Shown here: positions 43,157 through 52,365 of the stretch, piece by piece | Position numbering within the stretch: position 1 is the stretch's first letter | How the letters are laid out: each line of letters begins with the position of its first letter | NCBI GenBank assembly: GCA_016704445.1 | Contig: JADJAE010000019.1 | Span: forward strand, 1-64,000 | DNA from: Deltaproteobacteria bacterium | Lineage (GTDB): Bacteria > Myxococcota_A > Polyangia > Polyangiales > Ga0077539 | Direction: 5' to 3' | Length of the DNA stretch: 64,000 nucleotides | Made by a program: the position numbers and the translations under genes | Notes under the pieces: generated by a model | What the model saw: the letters and a program-made list of their open reading frames with translations, nothing else | What the model was told of the DNA's origin: nothing | Database searches by the model: none

Positions 43157-44458
43157 TCAGCCCCGCGAGCGCTCGACCTCGATCACCGCCGCGGCCCGCC
43201 GCTGAGGCACCCCCGGCTTGGTCACCCGCACCCGCACCCGCTGCGTCGGGAAGCGCGCGAGGATCGTGGTCGCCACCACCTCGGCCACCGTCTCGATCAG
43301 GTTGTAGTGCTGCCGCGCGATGATCTCCGCGATCGCCTCGGTCACCGCCGCGTAGTCGATGGTGTCGCGCAGCGCGTCCGCCGTCGCCGCGCGCGCCGCG
43401 TCGACGTCGAAGTCCAGGTCGAAGGTCAGCGTCTGCTGCCGGCCCTTCTCCCTCGGGTACGCGCCGATGCGCGCCGGGAGCGAGATGCCCCGCAGCCCCA
43501 GCCGGTCGCTCGCTCCGCGCACCACCGCCACCGTCGGTCTCGTCCCACCATCCATCGCTCGGATCGCCTTTGCCACCGCCGACCCCGAGCCCATCGCGTG
43601 GGCGATGGTGGGCGCCTCGGCGCTGCACACGTCGCCCACCGCGAAGACTCCCTCGCGAGACGTCCGCCCCTGGGCGTCGACCCGCACATAGCCCTTCGCG
43701 TCCGTCGCCACGCCGTAGCCCTCGCTCACCGGCTCAGGGCCGACGCACACGAACACCACGTCCGCCTCGATGCGCTCCGCCCCGTGCGGCCCGTGCGCTC
43801 GCACGCCGGTCACCGCCGAGTCGCCCTCGATGGCCTCGATGCGCATGCGCGGCCGGCGCGTCACGTTGGCGTGCGCCTCCACCGCGGTGCGCAGCGCGGG
43901 CCTCGCGCTCAGCCGCTCTCCCCGGTGCAGCAGCGTGACCGAGCGCGCGTGCATCGCCGCGAGGTGCGCGTGCTCCACCGCGTCGTCGCCGCCGCCGACC
44001 ACCACCACCCGCGCGCCCTTCAAGCGCTCCGGATCGCGCCCGATGTTGAAGGCCACGCCCCTGCCGAGAAGCTCGTCCTCGCCCTGCACCCCCAGCCGCC
44101 GTCGCCGCACGCCCGTGGCGATCACCACCGCGCGCGGGGAGAGCGGCTCCGCGACGCCGTCGAGGTGCACCCGCAGCGAGGCCGCGTCGAGCCGGGCGCC
44201 CACCCCCGAGCGCAGCGTCGCGCCTTGAGAGATCGCCTGAGACCGCAGCACCTCCGCGAGGGTCACGCCCTCGATGGACGCGATGCCAGGGACGTTCTCC
44301 AGCGCGTAGGGGATCACCCGGAGCTGCCCGCCCACCTCGCGCTGCGCCTCGACCAGCAGGGTCGAGAGGCCGAGCGATGCGCACCAGAGCGCGGCGGACA
44401 GCCCCGCGGGTCCGGCGCCCAGCACGATCACCTCTGGCGACGCGTCGAGCTCGCTCAC
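43157..44458 (-). CDS. Fusion of thioredoxin-reductase-like flavoprotein and FolB
   Basis: A 433-aa protein whose GTG start overlaps the kinase stop (GTGA). Residues 1-310 form an FAD/NAD(P) oxidoreductase: GAGPAGLSA (14-22), GGGDDAVE (155-162) and GVFAVGDVCS (270-279). The redox CxxC of thioredoxin reductase is missing (AFNIGRDPE at that place), so it resembles YumC-type reductases. Residues 317-433 are a dihydroneopterin aldolase (GISLPARIGAYPREKGRQQT, DTIDYAAVTEAI, NLIETVAEVVA and Lys in RVTKPGVP). FolB cleaves 7,8-dihydroneopterin in folate synthesis. The open frame is continuous through the joint. Confidence 0.88.
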   Translation of the reverse strand: MSELDASPEVIVLGAGPAGLSAALWCASLGLSTLLVEAQREVGGQLRVIPYALENVPGIASIEGVTLAEVLRSQAISQGATLRSGVGARLDAASLRVHLDGVAEPLSPRAVVIATGVRRRRLGVQGEDELLGRGVAFNIGRDPERLKGARVVVVGGGDDAVEHAHLAAMHARSVTLLHRGERLSARPALRTAVEAHANVTRRPRMRIEAIEGDSAVTGVRAHGPHGAERIEADVVFVCVGPEPVSEGYGVATDAKGYVRVDAQGRTSREGVFAVGDVCSAEAPTIAHAMGSGSAVAKAIRAMDGGTRPTVAVVRGASDRLGLRGISLPARIGAYPREKGRQQTLTFDLDFDVDAARAATADALRDTIDYAAVTEAIAEIIARQHYNLIETVAEVVATTILARFPTQRVRVRVTKPGVPQRRAAAVIEVERSRG

Positions 44459-45747
44459 TTCAGCGCGAGGAAGGCGACCGCCCCGAGGGCGATCACCCCG
44501 ATCACGGCCGCGAGGTAGATCCAGGCCGGCGTCGAGCGCACCGGCACGCTCATCGAGGGGGAGGAGCCGGGCGACCACGACGCAGGCGGGGGAGGAGGGG
44601 CCACCGGGGGCTGCCACGCGACCGGCGGCGGAGGAGGAGGAGGCTCCATGGGAGCCGCGGGCGCAGGCGGCGGCTCAGGAGGGACCACGTGGGTGGCGGC
44701 CTCGAGGGCGGCGTGGACCGCGTGCTCGGACATCGTCGCCCACTCGGCGGGGGTGCCCGAGAGGCCGAAGGCCCGCCCCAGCGCCTCGGCGAACTCGCCG
44801 GCGTGCTGGAAGCGGTGGGCGGGGTCCTTGCGCAGGGCCTTGTGGAGGAGGTCGTCGAGCTGCGGCGGCGCCTGGTCGTTGGCGAAGGTGGGAGGCATCG
44901 CCTCGTCGCCGAGGATCTTGAAGAGGATCTGCGCGCCGTTGGACGCGTGGAAGGGCACCTTGCCCACGAACATCTCGTAGACGATGACCGCGACGGCCCA
45001 GACGTCCGTGCGCTGGTCGAGGTCGGGCGCCCCCTGGGCCTGCTCGGGGGACATGTAGAAGGGCGAGCCGATGGTGGTGCCCATCACCGTGAGCTTCTGC
45101 CCGCGGTCCTGCCCCTTGGTGAACTTCACCGACCCGAAGTCGAGGAGCTTCACCGTGTCGCCGTCCGGACCCCGCACCAGGAACACGTTGTCGGGCTTCA
45201 GGTCGCGGTGCACGAAGCCCCGCGCGTGGGCCGAGTCGAGCGCCAGCGCGAGCTGCGACACGATCCGGATGCCGCGGTGCACCGGGATGGTCTTGTCGCG
45301 GGTGAGCACGTGACGGAGCTCCTCCCCGTCGAGGTACTCCATCACCAGGAACCAGCTCTTGCCTGGACGGCCCGGGAGCATCGCCGTGGCGGCGAAGTCC
45401 ATCACCTTCACCACGTGGGGGTGGTCGAGCTGCTGCGACGTGGTGGCCTCGCGCCGGAAGCGCTCGATGTTCACCTCGTCCTCCGCCACGTCGGCGTGCA
45501 GGATCTTGATCGCCACCCGCTCCTGCCGCGTGAGCTCCCGCGCCTCGTAGACGCGGCCCATGCCCCCGTTGGCGATCACCCGACGGAGCTCGTAGCGCCC
45601 CGCGACGGTGCTGGTGACCAGCGGGTCCTTCGCGTCGCGCACCGGCGTGACGTCGTCGATGGCAAGCAGCTTCGACCCGTCGTGCGGGCAGAAGGTGCTG
45701 CCCTCCGCCGGGTAGGTGCGCTGGCACTTCGGACAGGCGACGAGCAT
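44455..45747 (-). CDS. Zinc-ribbon Ser/Thr protein kinase with C-terminal membrane helix
   Basis: A 430-aa protein from ATG 45747. Residues 5-22 form a zinc ribbon (CPKCQRTYPAEGSTFC). The kinase domain follows with ANGGMGRVYEA, VAIKIL, catalytic HRDLKPDN, DFGSVKF and SPEQAQGAPDLDQRTDVWAV. A Pro-rich linker precedes one transmembrane helix (IYLAAVIGVIALGAVAFLAL) at the very C-terminus, with no extracellular sensor. This Hanks-type kinase layout is common in myxobacteria. It is co-transcribed with the zinc-ribbon gene upstream and the reductase-FolB fusion downstream. Targets are unknown. Confidence 0.9.
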   Translation of the reverse strand: MLVACPKCQRTYPAEGSTFCPHDGSKLLAIDDVTPVRDAKDPLVTSTVAGRYELRRVIANGGMGRVYEARELTRQERVAIKILHADVAEDEVNIERFRREATTSQQLDHPHVVKVMDFAATAMLPGRPGKSWFLVMEYLDGEELRHVLTRDKTIPVHRGIRIVSQLALALDSAHARGFVHRDLKPDNVFLVRGPDGDTVKLLDFGSVKFTKGQDRGQKLTVMGTTIGSPFYMSPEQAQGAPDLDQRTDVWAVAVIVYEMFVGKVPFHASNGAQILFKILGDEAMPPTFANDQAPPQLDDLLHKALRKDPAHRFQHAGEFAEALGRAFGLSGTPAEWATMSEHAVHAALEAATHVVPPEPPPAPAAPMEPPPPPPPVAWQPPVAPPPPPASWSPGSSPSMSVPVRSTPAWIYLAAVIGVIALGAVAFLALK

Positions 45748-45767
45748 AGCGGGGGGTTTCGGTTCTT

Positions 45768-46477
45768 TCAGCGAGACAGGTTCGGCGGCAGCAGGATGCG
45801 CTGGCAGTTGGGGCACTGGATCAGCTTCTCCGCGCGCAGCATCACGTTGTAGAGCTGCGGCGGGGTCGCCATGTAGCAGCCGCGGCAGATGCCATCGCGG
45901 CACTCGGCCACCGCGGTGCCCCGGCGGTTGAGCACGATCTGGTAGATGCGCATGATCTCGGGGCGCACCCGGCCGGTGAGCTCCTTGCGGGCGCCCTGGT
46001 GCAGCTCCTTGCGGGCGAGCAGCGCCTCGCGGGTCTTGACCGCCTCGGACTCCTCGCTGGCGAGCATGTCGGTGAGGCCCTTGAAGTCCTCCTCGTGCTG
46101 CTTGAGCTGCGACCCGACCGCGGCCACCACCTCGTCGAGCCTCGTGGCCTCCGCGGTGCGCTCCTCGCGCTCGCGCTTGAGCACCTCGATCTCGCGGGTC
46201 ATCGCCTCCATCTCGCGGTTGTTGCGGGCGACCTCCTGTCGCTTCTTCGAGCGGATGGTCTTCTCGTCGATGGCGGCGAGCTCGTCGACGTGGGTCTGCT
46301 TCAGCCGCTGGGCCTCGGTCAGCTGCAGCGCTCTCGATCGAGCAGGTCTCGAATTCGGTCGACGTCGGATCGCGTGGCCACCAGGTGGGCATCCACATCG
46401 GCGAGTTCGACGTCGATCTGGCGCCACGCCAGGTCACTCTTTGCAAGTTCTTCCAGGGCTAGGAGCTGTTCGCGCAA
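45768..46477 (-). pseudogene. Coiled-coil protein with C4 zinc ribbon, frameshifted
   Basis: The likely start is TTG 46477 (LREQLLALEELAKSDLAW), with GGAG about 8 bp upstream. At about 46330-46335 the frame changes: DLLDRE continues as ALQLTEAQRLKQTHVDELAA. One added base makes a single about 237-aa protein: a long antiparallel coiled-coil and a C-terminal ribbon CRDGICRGCYM ... IQCPNCQRIL. This is the widespread C4-type zinc-ribbon/CT398-like family, whose role is poorly defined. It lies 20 bp upstream of the kinase. Since both halves are well conserved, a sequencing indel is plausible. Confidence 0.78.
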
Positions 46478-46528
46478 CGGGTCTTCTCCACTAAGCGGGT
46501 CGCAAGCACTGCTGTACCGCGCGGTGAG

Positions 46529-46602
46529 TAGGCCCATCGGGGATCGAACCCGAAACCTCCCGATTATAAGTCAGGTGCTCTAACCGGTTGAGCTATGGGC
46601 CC
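46529..46602 (-). tRNA. tRNA-Ile(UAU)
   Basis: Read on the minus strand, the acceptor GGGCCCA (46602-46596) pairs with TGGGCCT (46536-46530, one G-U), with discriminator A at 46529. The D-arm is GCTCAACCGGTTAGAGC. The anticodon arm CCTGA-CTTATAA-TCGGG gives anticodon UAU, for AUA. The T-arm is GGTTCGATCC. CCA is not encoded. Most bacteria read AUA with a modified CAU tRNA and TilS; a UAU tRNA-Ile is the less common solution. Confidence 0.85.
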
Positions 46603-46709
46603 GAACGCGCCGCGCGACGCCGGCGCACCATAGCCCCAGGGTTCGCCCATACGCAACGCTTCGGCCCGAAACTGGCTCTCGACCCCTCCGGCCTCGTAGC
46701 TTTCCGCGG

Positions 46710-47606
<897 letters not shown>

Positions 47607-47613
47607 GACCCCG

Positions 47614-48423
47614 ATGATCGACCCGCTCGACGAGCCCTTCACCGACGACCCGCTGGTGCGGGTGCAGCTCGACGTCTTCGAGGGCCCGCTCGACCTCCTG
47701 CTTCACCTCATCCAGAAGCACGAGCTCGACATCTTCGACATCCCCATCTCCTTCATCACCGAGCGCTACCTCACGTACGTCTCGATGATGCAGGCGCTCA
47801 ACCTCGACCTCGCGGCGGAGTACCTGCTGATGGCCGCGACGCTCACGCACATCAAGTCGCGGATGCTCCTGCCGACGCCTCCGCCGGAGGAGAACCTCAA
47901 CGTCGACCCCGACGCCGACCAGGGCGAGGACCCGCGCGTCGCGCTGGTGCGCCGGCTGCTCGAGTACCAGAAGTTTCGCGCCGCGGGCGAGGAGCTGGCC
48001 GCGCGCGGCGTGGCCGGGCGCGACGTGTTCCCGAGGGGGATGGAGGTCACCGCGGAGTCCACCGGGGAGGCGCCGCTCGCGCCCTTCCCCGCCATCGCGA
48101 TGATCGAGGCGTTCCAGAAGCTTCTCTCCCGGCGCAAGCTCTCCATCGCGCACGAGGTCACCCCCGAGCGGGTCTCCATCGCCGACCGCATCAACGTCCT
48201 GGTCGAGCGCCTCCGGGAGCGCCGCTCGATGCGCTTCGACGAGCTCTTCGACGACGACGGCAGCACCTCCGAGCTGGTGGTCACCTTCCTCGCGCTGCTG
48301 GAGATGACCCGCCTGCGCATGACCCGGCTCTACCAGTCGGGCAACTACGAGCAGCTCCACGTGACCCTGGTGCTCACCGACGTGACCGACCCCGGGGCCG
48401 CCGTGAGGGACGACTGGCGATGA
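47614..48423 (+). CDS. scpA: Segregation and condensation protein A
   Basis: A 269-aa kleisin, 7 bp after xerD. The N-terminal signature VFEGPLDLLLHLIQKHELDI and ATLTHIKSRMLLP bind the SMC neck. The C-terminal winged-helix part (RSMRFDELFDDDG, then VVTFLALLEMTRLRMTRLYQ) binds the other head. It works with Smc and ScpB in chromosome condensation. The stop overlaps scpB by four bases (ATGA). Confidence 0.93.
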   Translation: MIDPLDEPFTDDPLVRVQLDVFEGPLDLLLHLIQKHELDIFDIPISFITERYLTYVSMMQALNLDLAAEYLLMAATLTHIKSRMLLPTPPPEENLNVDPDADQGEDPRVALVRRLLEYQKFRAAGEELAARGVAGRDVFPRGMEVTAESTGEAPLAPFPAIAMIEAFQKLLSRRKLSIAHEVTPERVSIADRINVLVERLRERRSMRFDELFDDDGSTSELVVTFLALLEMTRLRMTRLYQSGNYEQLHVTLVLTDVTDPGAAVRDDWR

Positions 48424-49181
48424 CCATCGGCGACCCGAAGGAGGGCGGCGACGAGGCGCCCGAGGAGCCCCAGGAGGGCGCCCCCGAGGACGAGCTCCCC
48501 GCCTCGCCGGGCCTCGCCCGCGCCATCGGCCGCTCGGTCTCCGAGCAGCACCTGCGCACGGTGCTGGAGAGCCTGGTGTTCGCGAGCGACCACCCCATCA
48601 CCGTGGTGGAGCTGGCGAAGATCACCCGCGCCGAGGCGCGCGACGTGCGCAAGCTCCTCAACGAGCTCAAGGCCGAGTACCAGCCGCGCGGGATACACCT
48701 CGACGAGGTCGCCGGAGCCTGGCTCTTCCGGTCGAGCGCGGGCAACGCCCCCTTCGTGAGGGAGCTGCTCCAGGCCAAGCCGGTGCGTCTCAGCCGGGCG
48801 CAGGTCGAGACGCTGGCCATCGTCGCGTACCGGCAGCCCATCACCCGACCGGAGATCGACGAGGTGCGCGGCGTCGACACGGGCTCGGCGCTCAAGATCC
48901 TGCTGGAGCGCGACCTGGTGCGCACCATCGGCCGCCGAGAGGAGCCCGGGCGCCCGCTGCTCTACGGCACGACGAGGTTCTTCCTGGAGTTCTTCGGGCT
49001 GCGCTCGCTGCGCGACCTGCCGATGCTGCGCGAGTACACCGAGCTCTCCGAGGAGAGCCAGGCGTCGCTCACCGCGAGGCTCTCGGAGGTGGGCCTCGCC
49101 GCGGAGGGACCCGCCGCCCCCGAGGAGCCGCCCGTCGCGCCGCCGGACGAGAAGCCCTCAGCGGACGAGCCGACGGAGTGA
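48420..49181 (+). CDS. scpB: Segregation and condensation protein B
   Basis: A 253-aa protein with an acidic N-terminal extension and the two winged-helix domains of ScpB: LRTVLESLVFASDHPITVVE and AQVETLAIVAYRQPITRPEI, then GRPLLYGTTRFFLEFFGL. It is the SMC-ScpA partner, translated from an overlapping start. The C-terminal tail is Pro/Ala/Glu-rich. Its 3' end overlaps the convergent ruvA gene by 24 bp. Confidence 0.93.
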   Translation: MTIGDPKEGGDEAPEEPQEGAPEDELPASPGLARAIGRSVSEQHLRTVLESLVFASDHPITVVELAKITRAEARDVRKLLNELKAEYQPRGIHLDEVAGAWLFRSSAGNAPFVRELLQAKPVRLSRAQVETLAIVAYRQPITRPEIDEVRGVDTGSALKILLERDLVRTIGRREEPGRPLLYGTTRFFLEFFGLRSLRDLPMLREYTELSEESQASLTARLSEVGLAAEGPAAPEEPPVAPPDEKPSADEPTE

Positions 49182-49787
49182 CTCGCGCACCAGCACGTCG
49201 AGGCCTTCGCCCATGCGCGGCGCCAGCTCGGCGGCGACCCGCTCGGCCTCTGGCGCCTTGAAGCCCATGTTGACCAGCGCCGCCACCAGCGCCGCGCCAG
49301 GACCCACCGCCGCCACCGGGCTTACCGGGGATGTAAGTGCGCCCGCGGCGATCACCGCCCCGACGCCGCCGGACGAGAGGCCCGTGAGCTTGTCCTTGAG
49401 CTCCAGCACCAGGCGCTCGGCGATGCGCTTGCCCACGCCCGGCACCGACGTGATCTTCTTCACGTCGTTGCGTGCGAGCGCGTGAGCGAGCTCTCCCGAG
49501 GGCAGCACGCCCAGCACCGACACGGCGATGCGAGGACCCACGCCGGCCACGGCGGTGAGCAGCCGGAAGGCCGAGCGCTCGCGGTCGTCGGAGAAGCCGA
49601 AGAGGGTGATCGCGTCTTCGCGCACGTGCGTCACGACCTGCAGCGTCACCCGCCCCTCCGCGTCGGGCGTGCACCGGCCGAGGGTGCCCAGCGGCACCAG
49701 CACCTCGTACCCGACGCCCGCCACGTCGACGACCACCATGCCGTCTGGAGACTCCGACACCACCCGACCCTGAAGACGTCCGATCAT
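49158..49787 (-). CDS. ruvA: Holliday junction branch migration protein RuvA
   Basis: A 209-aa protein from ATG 49787 (MIGRLQGRVVSESPDGMVVV). Domain I is an OB-fold, domain II has the helix-hairpin-helix pair (LLTAVAGVGPRIAVSVLG and ITSVPGVGKRIAERLVLEL), and domain III is at the C-terminus (VAALVNMGFKAPEAERVAAE). RuvA tetramers hold four-way junctions for RuvB. No ruvB or ruvC is in the window. The stop overlaps scpB tail to tail. Confidence 0.95.
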   Translation of the reverse strand: MIGRLQGRVVSESPDGMVVVDVAGVGYEVLVPLGTLGRCTPDAEGRVTLQVVTHVREDAITLFGFSDDRERSAFRLLTAVAGVGPRIAVSVLGVLPSGELAHALARNDVKKITSVPGVGKRIAERLVLELKDKLTGLSSGGVGAVIAAGALTSPVSPVAAVGPGAALVAALVNMGFKAPEAERVAAELAPRMGEGLDVLVRESLRRLVR

Positions 49788-49969
49788 CGCCCCGCCATCG
49801 TATCGGCTCCGGCGGGCGACCGCACCCGATCTCTCACGACGTGTCGGACAGGATATGTCACGCTCCTGCGCGCCGGAAACCGCGACACGATTGTCAGTGC
49901 CTCTGCGCCCGCTCGATCGCTCGCATGACGTGGAATCGCTGCTTCTGTGGGCTTCCTGGGGGTCGTGGT

Positions 49970-50560
49970 ATGGATCTCGCTGTCGTGCGTCGTATCGCTT
50001 TGATGCTTGCCCTGACCACACCGCTGTCCTCGTGCTTGATCACGCGCACCGACGAGGTGCGGGTGCCTACGCCCCTGACTCCGCCGCGCATCCAGGACGT
50101 GCAGGGCATCACCACGCCCCGCCTCGGCGCCCTGCTGGAGATCGACGAGGCCGACCTCACGACCTACGCCTTCCGCGTCCCTGTGGACGACGACGGGGTC
50201 AACGACCTGCTGCAGTGGCGCTTCTTCGTCAACGACGACCGCGACTGCGTGCCGCAGGACGGCGGGGCCAACTGCGACCCGATCAACCAGCCGCAGCCGC
50301 ATGAGTTTCCCTCGGACGGCAACCGCCGCCGGGAGATCCGGGAGACGGTGCGGCTGCCCGAGGTGGGCTGCAACCGAGTCGAGCTCTACGTGTCCTCGCG
50401 CCTCCGGCTGAGCGGCAACTTCCGCACGCCCGAGCGCGAGGGCGACGTCGACTTCCGCACCTGGTGGATCTTCGTGCGCCCGCGCGGCGGCACCATCCCC
50501 AGCGGCGACGGCGGGGTCGACGACGCCATCGAGCGCTGCCGCTTCCTGGTGCAGCCATGA
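49970..50560 (+). CDS. Putative lipoprotein
   Basis: A 196-aa protein from ATG 49970, chosen because it gives a signal sequence with lipobox (LMLALTTPLSSC, Cys at about 22). The mature part is beta-rich with WRFFVNDDRDC, CNRVELYVSSRL and an aromatic end (FRTWWIFVRP). No family recognised. It overlaps the next lipoprotein gene by four bases (ATGA), so the two are co-translated and may form one surface complex. Confidence 0.65.
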   Translation: MDLAVVRRIALMLALTTPLSSCLITRTDEVRVPTPLTPPRIQDVQGITTPRLGALLEIDEADLTTYAFRVPVDDDGVNDLLQWRFFVNDDRDCVPQDGGANCDPINQPQPHEFPSDGNRRREIRETVRLPEVGCNRVELYVSSRLRLSGNFRTPEREGDVDFRTWWIFVRPRGGTIPSGDGGVDDAIERCRFLVQP

Positions 50561-52362
50561 GGGCCCCTCGCGCGCTGCTCCTCGGGCTGCTCTTCGCCCC
50601 CGCGGCCTGCCTCGATGGTAGCCCGGTGGTGGGCCGCGAGGCCGAGCGCTGCGCCTCCGACCGGGACTGCCCCGGGGCCACCTGCGACCTCGCCACGCAT
50701 CGGTGCGTGTCCCGCGCCCGCGCCGAGGTCTTCTTCGCGGTGACCCCGGCCACCGGTCGGGTGAGCGCCGACGCGTACCCCACGCTGACCAGGCCCCGCA
50801 GCATCCTCGCGGACGAGAGCGTCGACCTCGCGCTGCGCGCCCCGCGCGTGGTCTACGGCGTGGTGACGGTGCCCGCCGACCCCGACTCGGCCGGGCGCTA
50901 CATCCCCGCGACGCTGGAGTTCACGCCCACCGACCTCGCGGGGGTGTCGCCCCCGGTGCAGGCGGTCGCCGGCACCACGGCGTCGCCCAACCTCACCCGC
51001 GACCGCGACTCGTTCACCTGGTCGGCGACGCTCACCGAGGGGCTCTTCGACGTGCTGGTGCGCCCCGCCTCGACGCTGGCGGCGACGGTTCCACCGCGCT
51101 TCGAGCGGGGCTTCGAGGTGCGAGGCGGCGCGGTGATGCAGCGCTTCGACATCGCATACCCGACCACGTATGCGCGCTGGGCCGGGTCGGTCGAGGCCGC
51201 CTCCGGGCAGCCGCTCGCGGGCTTCGTGGCGCGCGCCGTCGACCCCGCGGCCAACAGCAGGGTGCTCTCCACGGTGAGCTCCACCGCGGGCGATGGCACC
51301 GAGGGGAGCGCGGGGCGCTTCGCGTGCAGCATGGCCCCCGGGGCTCCGGAGGGCTGGACGCTTCGGCTCTCGGCGGACAACGGCGCGGGCGGAGGGCTCA
51401 TCGTGGACATCCCCCGCTCGGCGCTCGCCGCGGCGGCCCCGAGCGGGCGCGACCTGCGGGTGGTGCTGCCCGAGCTCACCGGGCTCACGCACGCGACGGC
51501 GGCGCGCCCGGTGGTCCCCGGCGCCCCGGCGCCCAACGGGCCCTGCGTGGGCTGCGTCGACGTGCGCGCCTCGGTCGAGGGCCTCGACGGCGAGGGGCAG
51601 AGCCGCTCGATGCGCGGGGCCACGGTGACGCTGCGCGCGGCGATGCGCCCGCCGGTGGGCATCCCCGCGGCGACGAGCTGGTACGAGTCGAGGGCGGTCA
51701 CCGAGGCCGACGGGAGCTTCCGGGCGTGGCTGGTTCCGGGCGACTACGACGTGGTGGTGACGCCCGCGGGCGAGGCCTACCGCAGCGCCGTGCAGCACGG
51801 GTTTCGCGTGCGCGCCGACGCCACCGAGCAGGCCGGCCAGGTGTTCACCCTGGAGCGTCGGCCCTCGCTCTCCGGGCGCGTGCTCGGCCGCGACGGGCTG
51901 GCGGTGCGAGGCGCTCGGGTGACCGCGGTGCCCTACCACGACGCGGCGCCGACCAACCCCTGCCTCGAAGACCCCGACATGCGAGCGCTCGCGAGCCGGG
52001 CGACCACCACGGAGACCGTCACCGCGGCGGACGGCTCCTACCAGGTGGAGCTCAACCCCGGGCTCTATCGCCTGCTGGTCGAGCCCGCGGAGAGTTCCGG
52101 CTTCCCGGTGACGCTGGGCGCGCCCATCTGCGTGGCGCGACGGGTGAGCAACTTCGACACGACCCTCGAGGCGCCGGTGCTGGTGCGCGGCGTGGTGCGG
52201 GACGCGCGAGGGGCGCCGTCGCCGCTCGCCACGGTCGAGGCCCTGGTGCGGCTGCGCGAGGGCGACGCGCCGGGCGTGGTGCTGCGCGTGGCGAGGGCGA
52301 CCGCGGACGCCAGCGGAGCCTACCGGCTGCTCATTCCCGCGAGCGCGGCGGGCGCTCCGTGA
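50557..52362 (+). CDS. Large lipoprotein with carboxypeptidase-regulatory-like repeats
   Basis: A 601-aa protein from ATG 50557. The signal LLLGLLFAPAAC ends in a lipobox, and a Cys-rich knot follows (CASDRDCPGATCDLATHRC). At least three Ig-like repeats resemble carboxypeptidase-regulatory/transthyretin folds: ADGSFRAWLVPGDYDVVVTP, VTAADGSYQVELNPGLYRLL and ADASGAYRLLIPA. Such repeats usually bind or scaffold at the cell surface. It is probably an operon partner of the preceding lipoprotein and converges on the CBM9-like lipoprotein with a 3-bp gap. Confidence 0.75.
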   Translation: MRAPRALLLGLLFAPAACLDGSPVVGREAERCASDRDCPGATCDLATHRCVSRARAEVFFAVTPATGRVSADAYPTLTRPRSILADESVDLALRAPRVVYGVVTVPADPDSAGRYIPATLEFTPTDLAGVSPPVQAVAGTTASPNLTRDRDSFTWSATLTEGLFDVLVRPASTLAATVPPRFERGFEVRGGAVMQRFDIAYPTTYARWAGSVEAASGQPLAGFVARAVDPAANSRVLSTVSSTAGDGTEGSAGRFACSMAPGAPEGWTLRLSADNGAGGGLIVDIPRSALAAAAPSGRDLRVVLPELTGLTHATAARPVVPGAPAPNGPCVGCVDVRASVEGLDGEGQSRSMRGATVTLRAAMRPPVGIPAATSWYESRAVTEADGSFRAWLVPGDYDVVVTPAGEAYRSAVQHGFRVRADATEQAGQVFTLERRPSLSGRVLGRDGLAVRGARVTAVPYHDAAPTNPCLEDPDMRALASRATTTETVTAADGSYQVELNPGLYRLLVEPAESSGFPVTLGAPICVARRVSNFDTTLEAPVLVRGVVRDARGAPSPLATVEALVRLREGDAPGVVLRVARATADASGAYRLLIPASAAGAP

Positions 52363-52365
52363 CGG

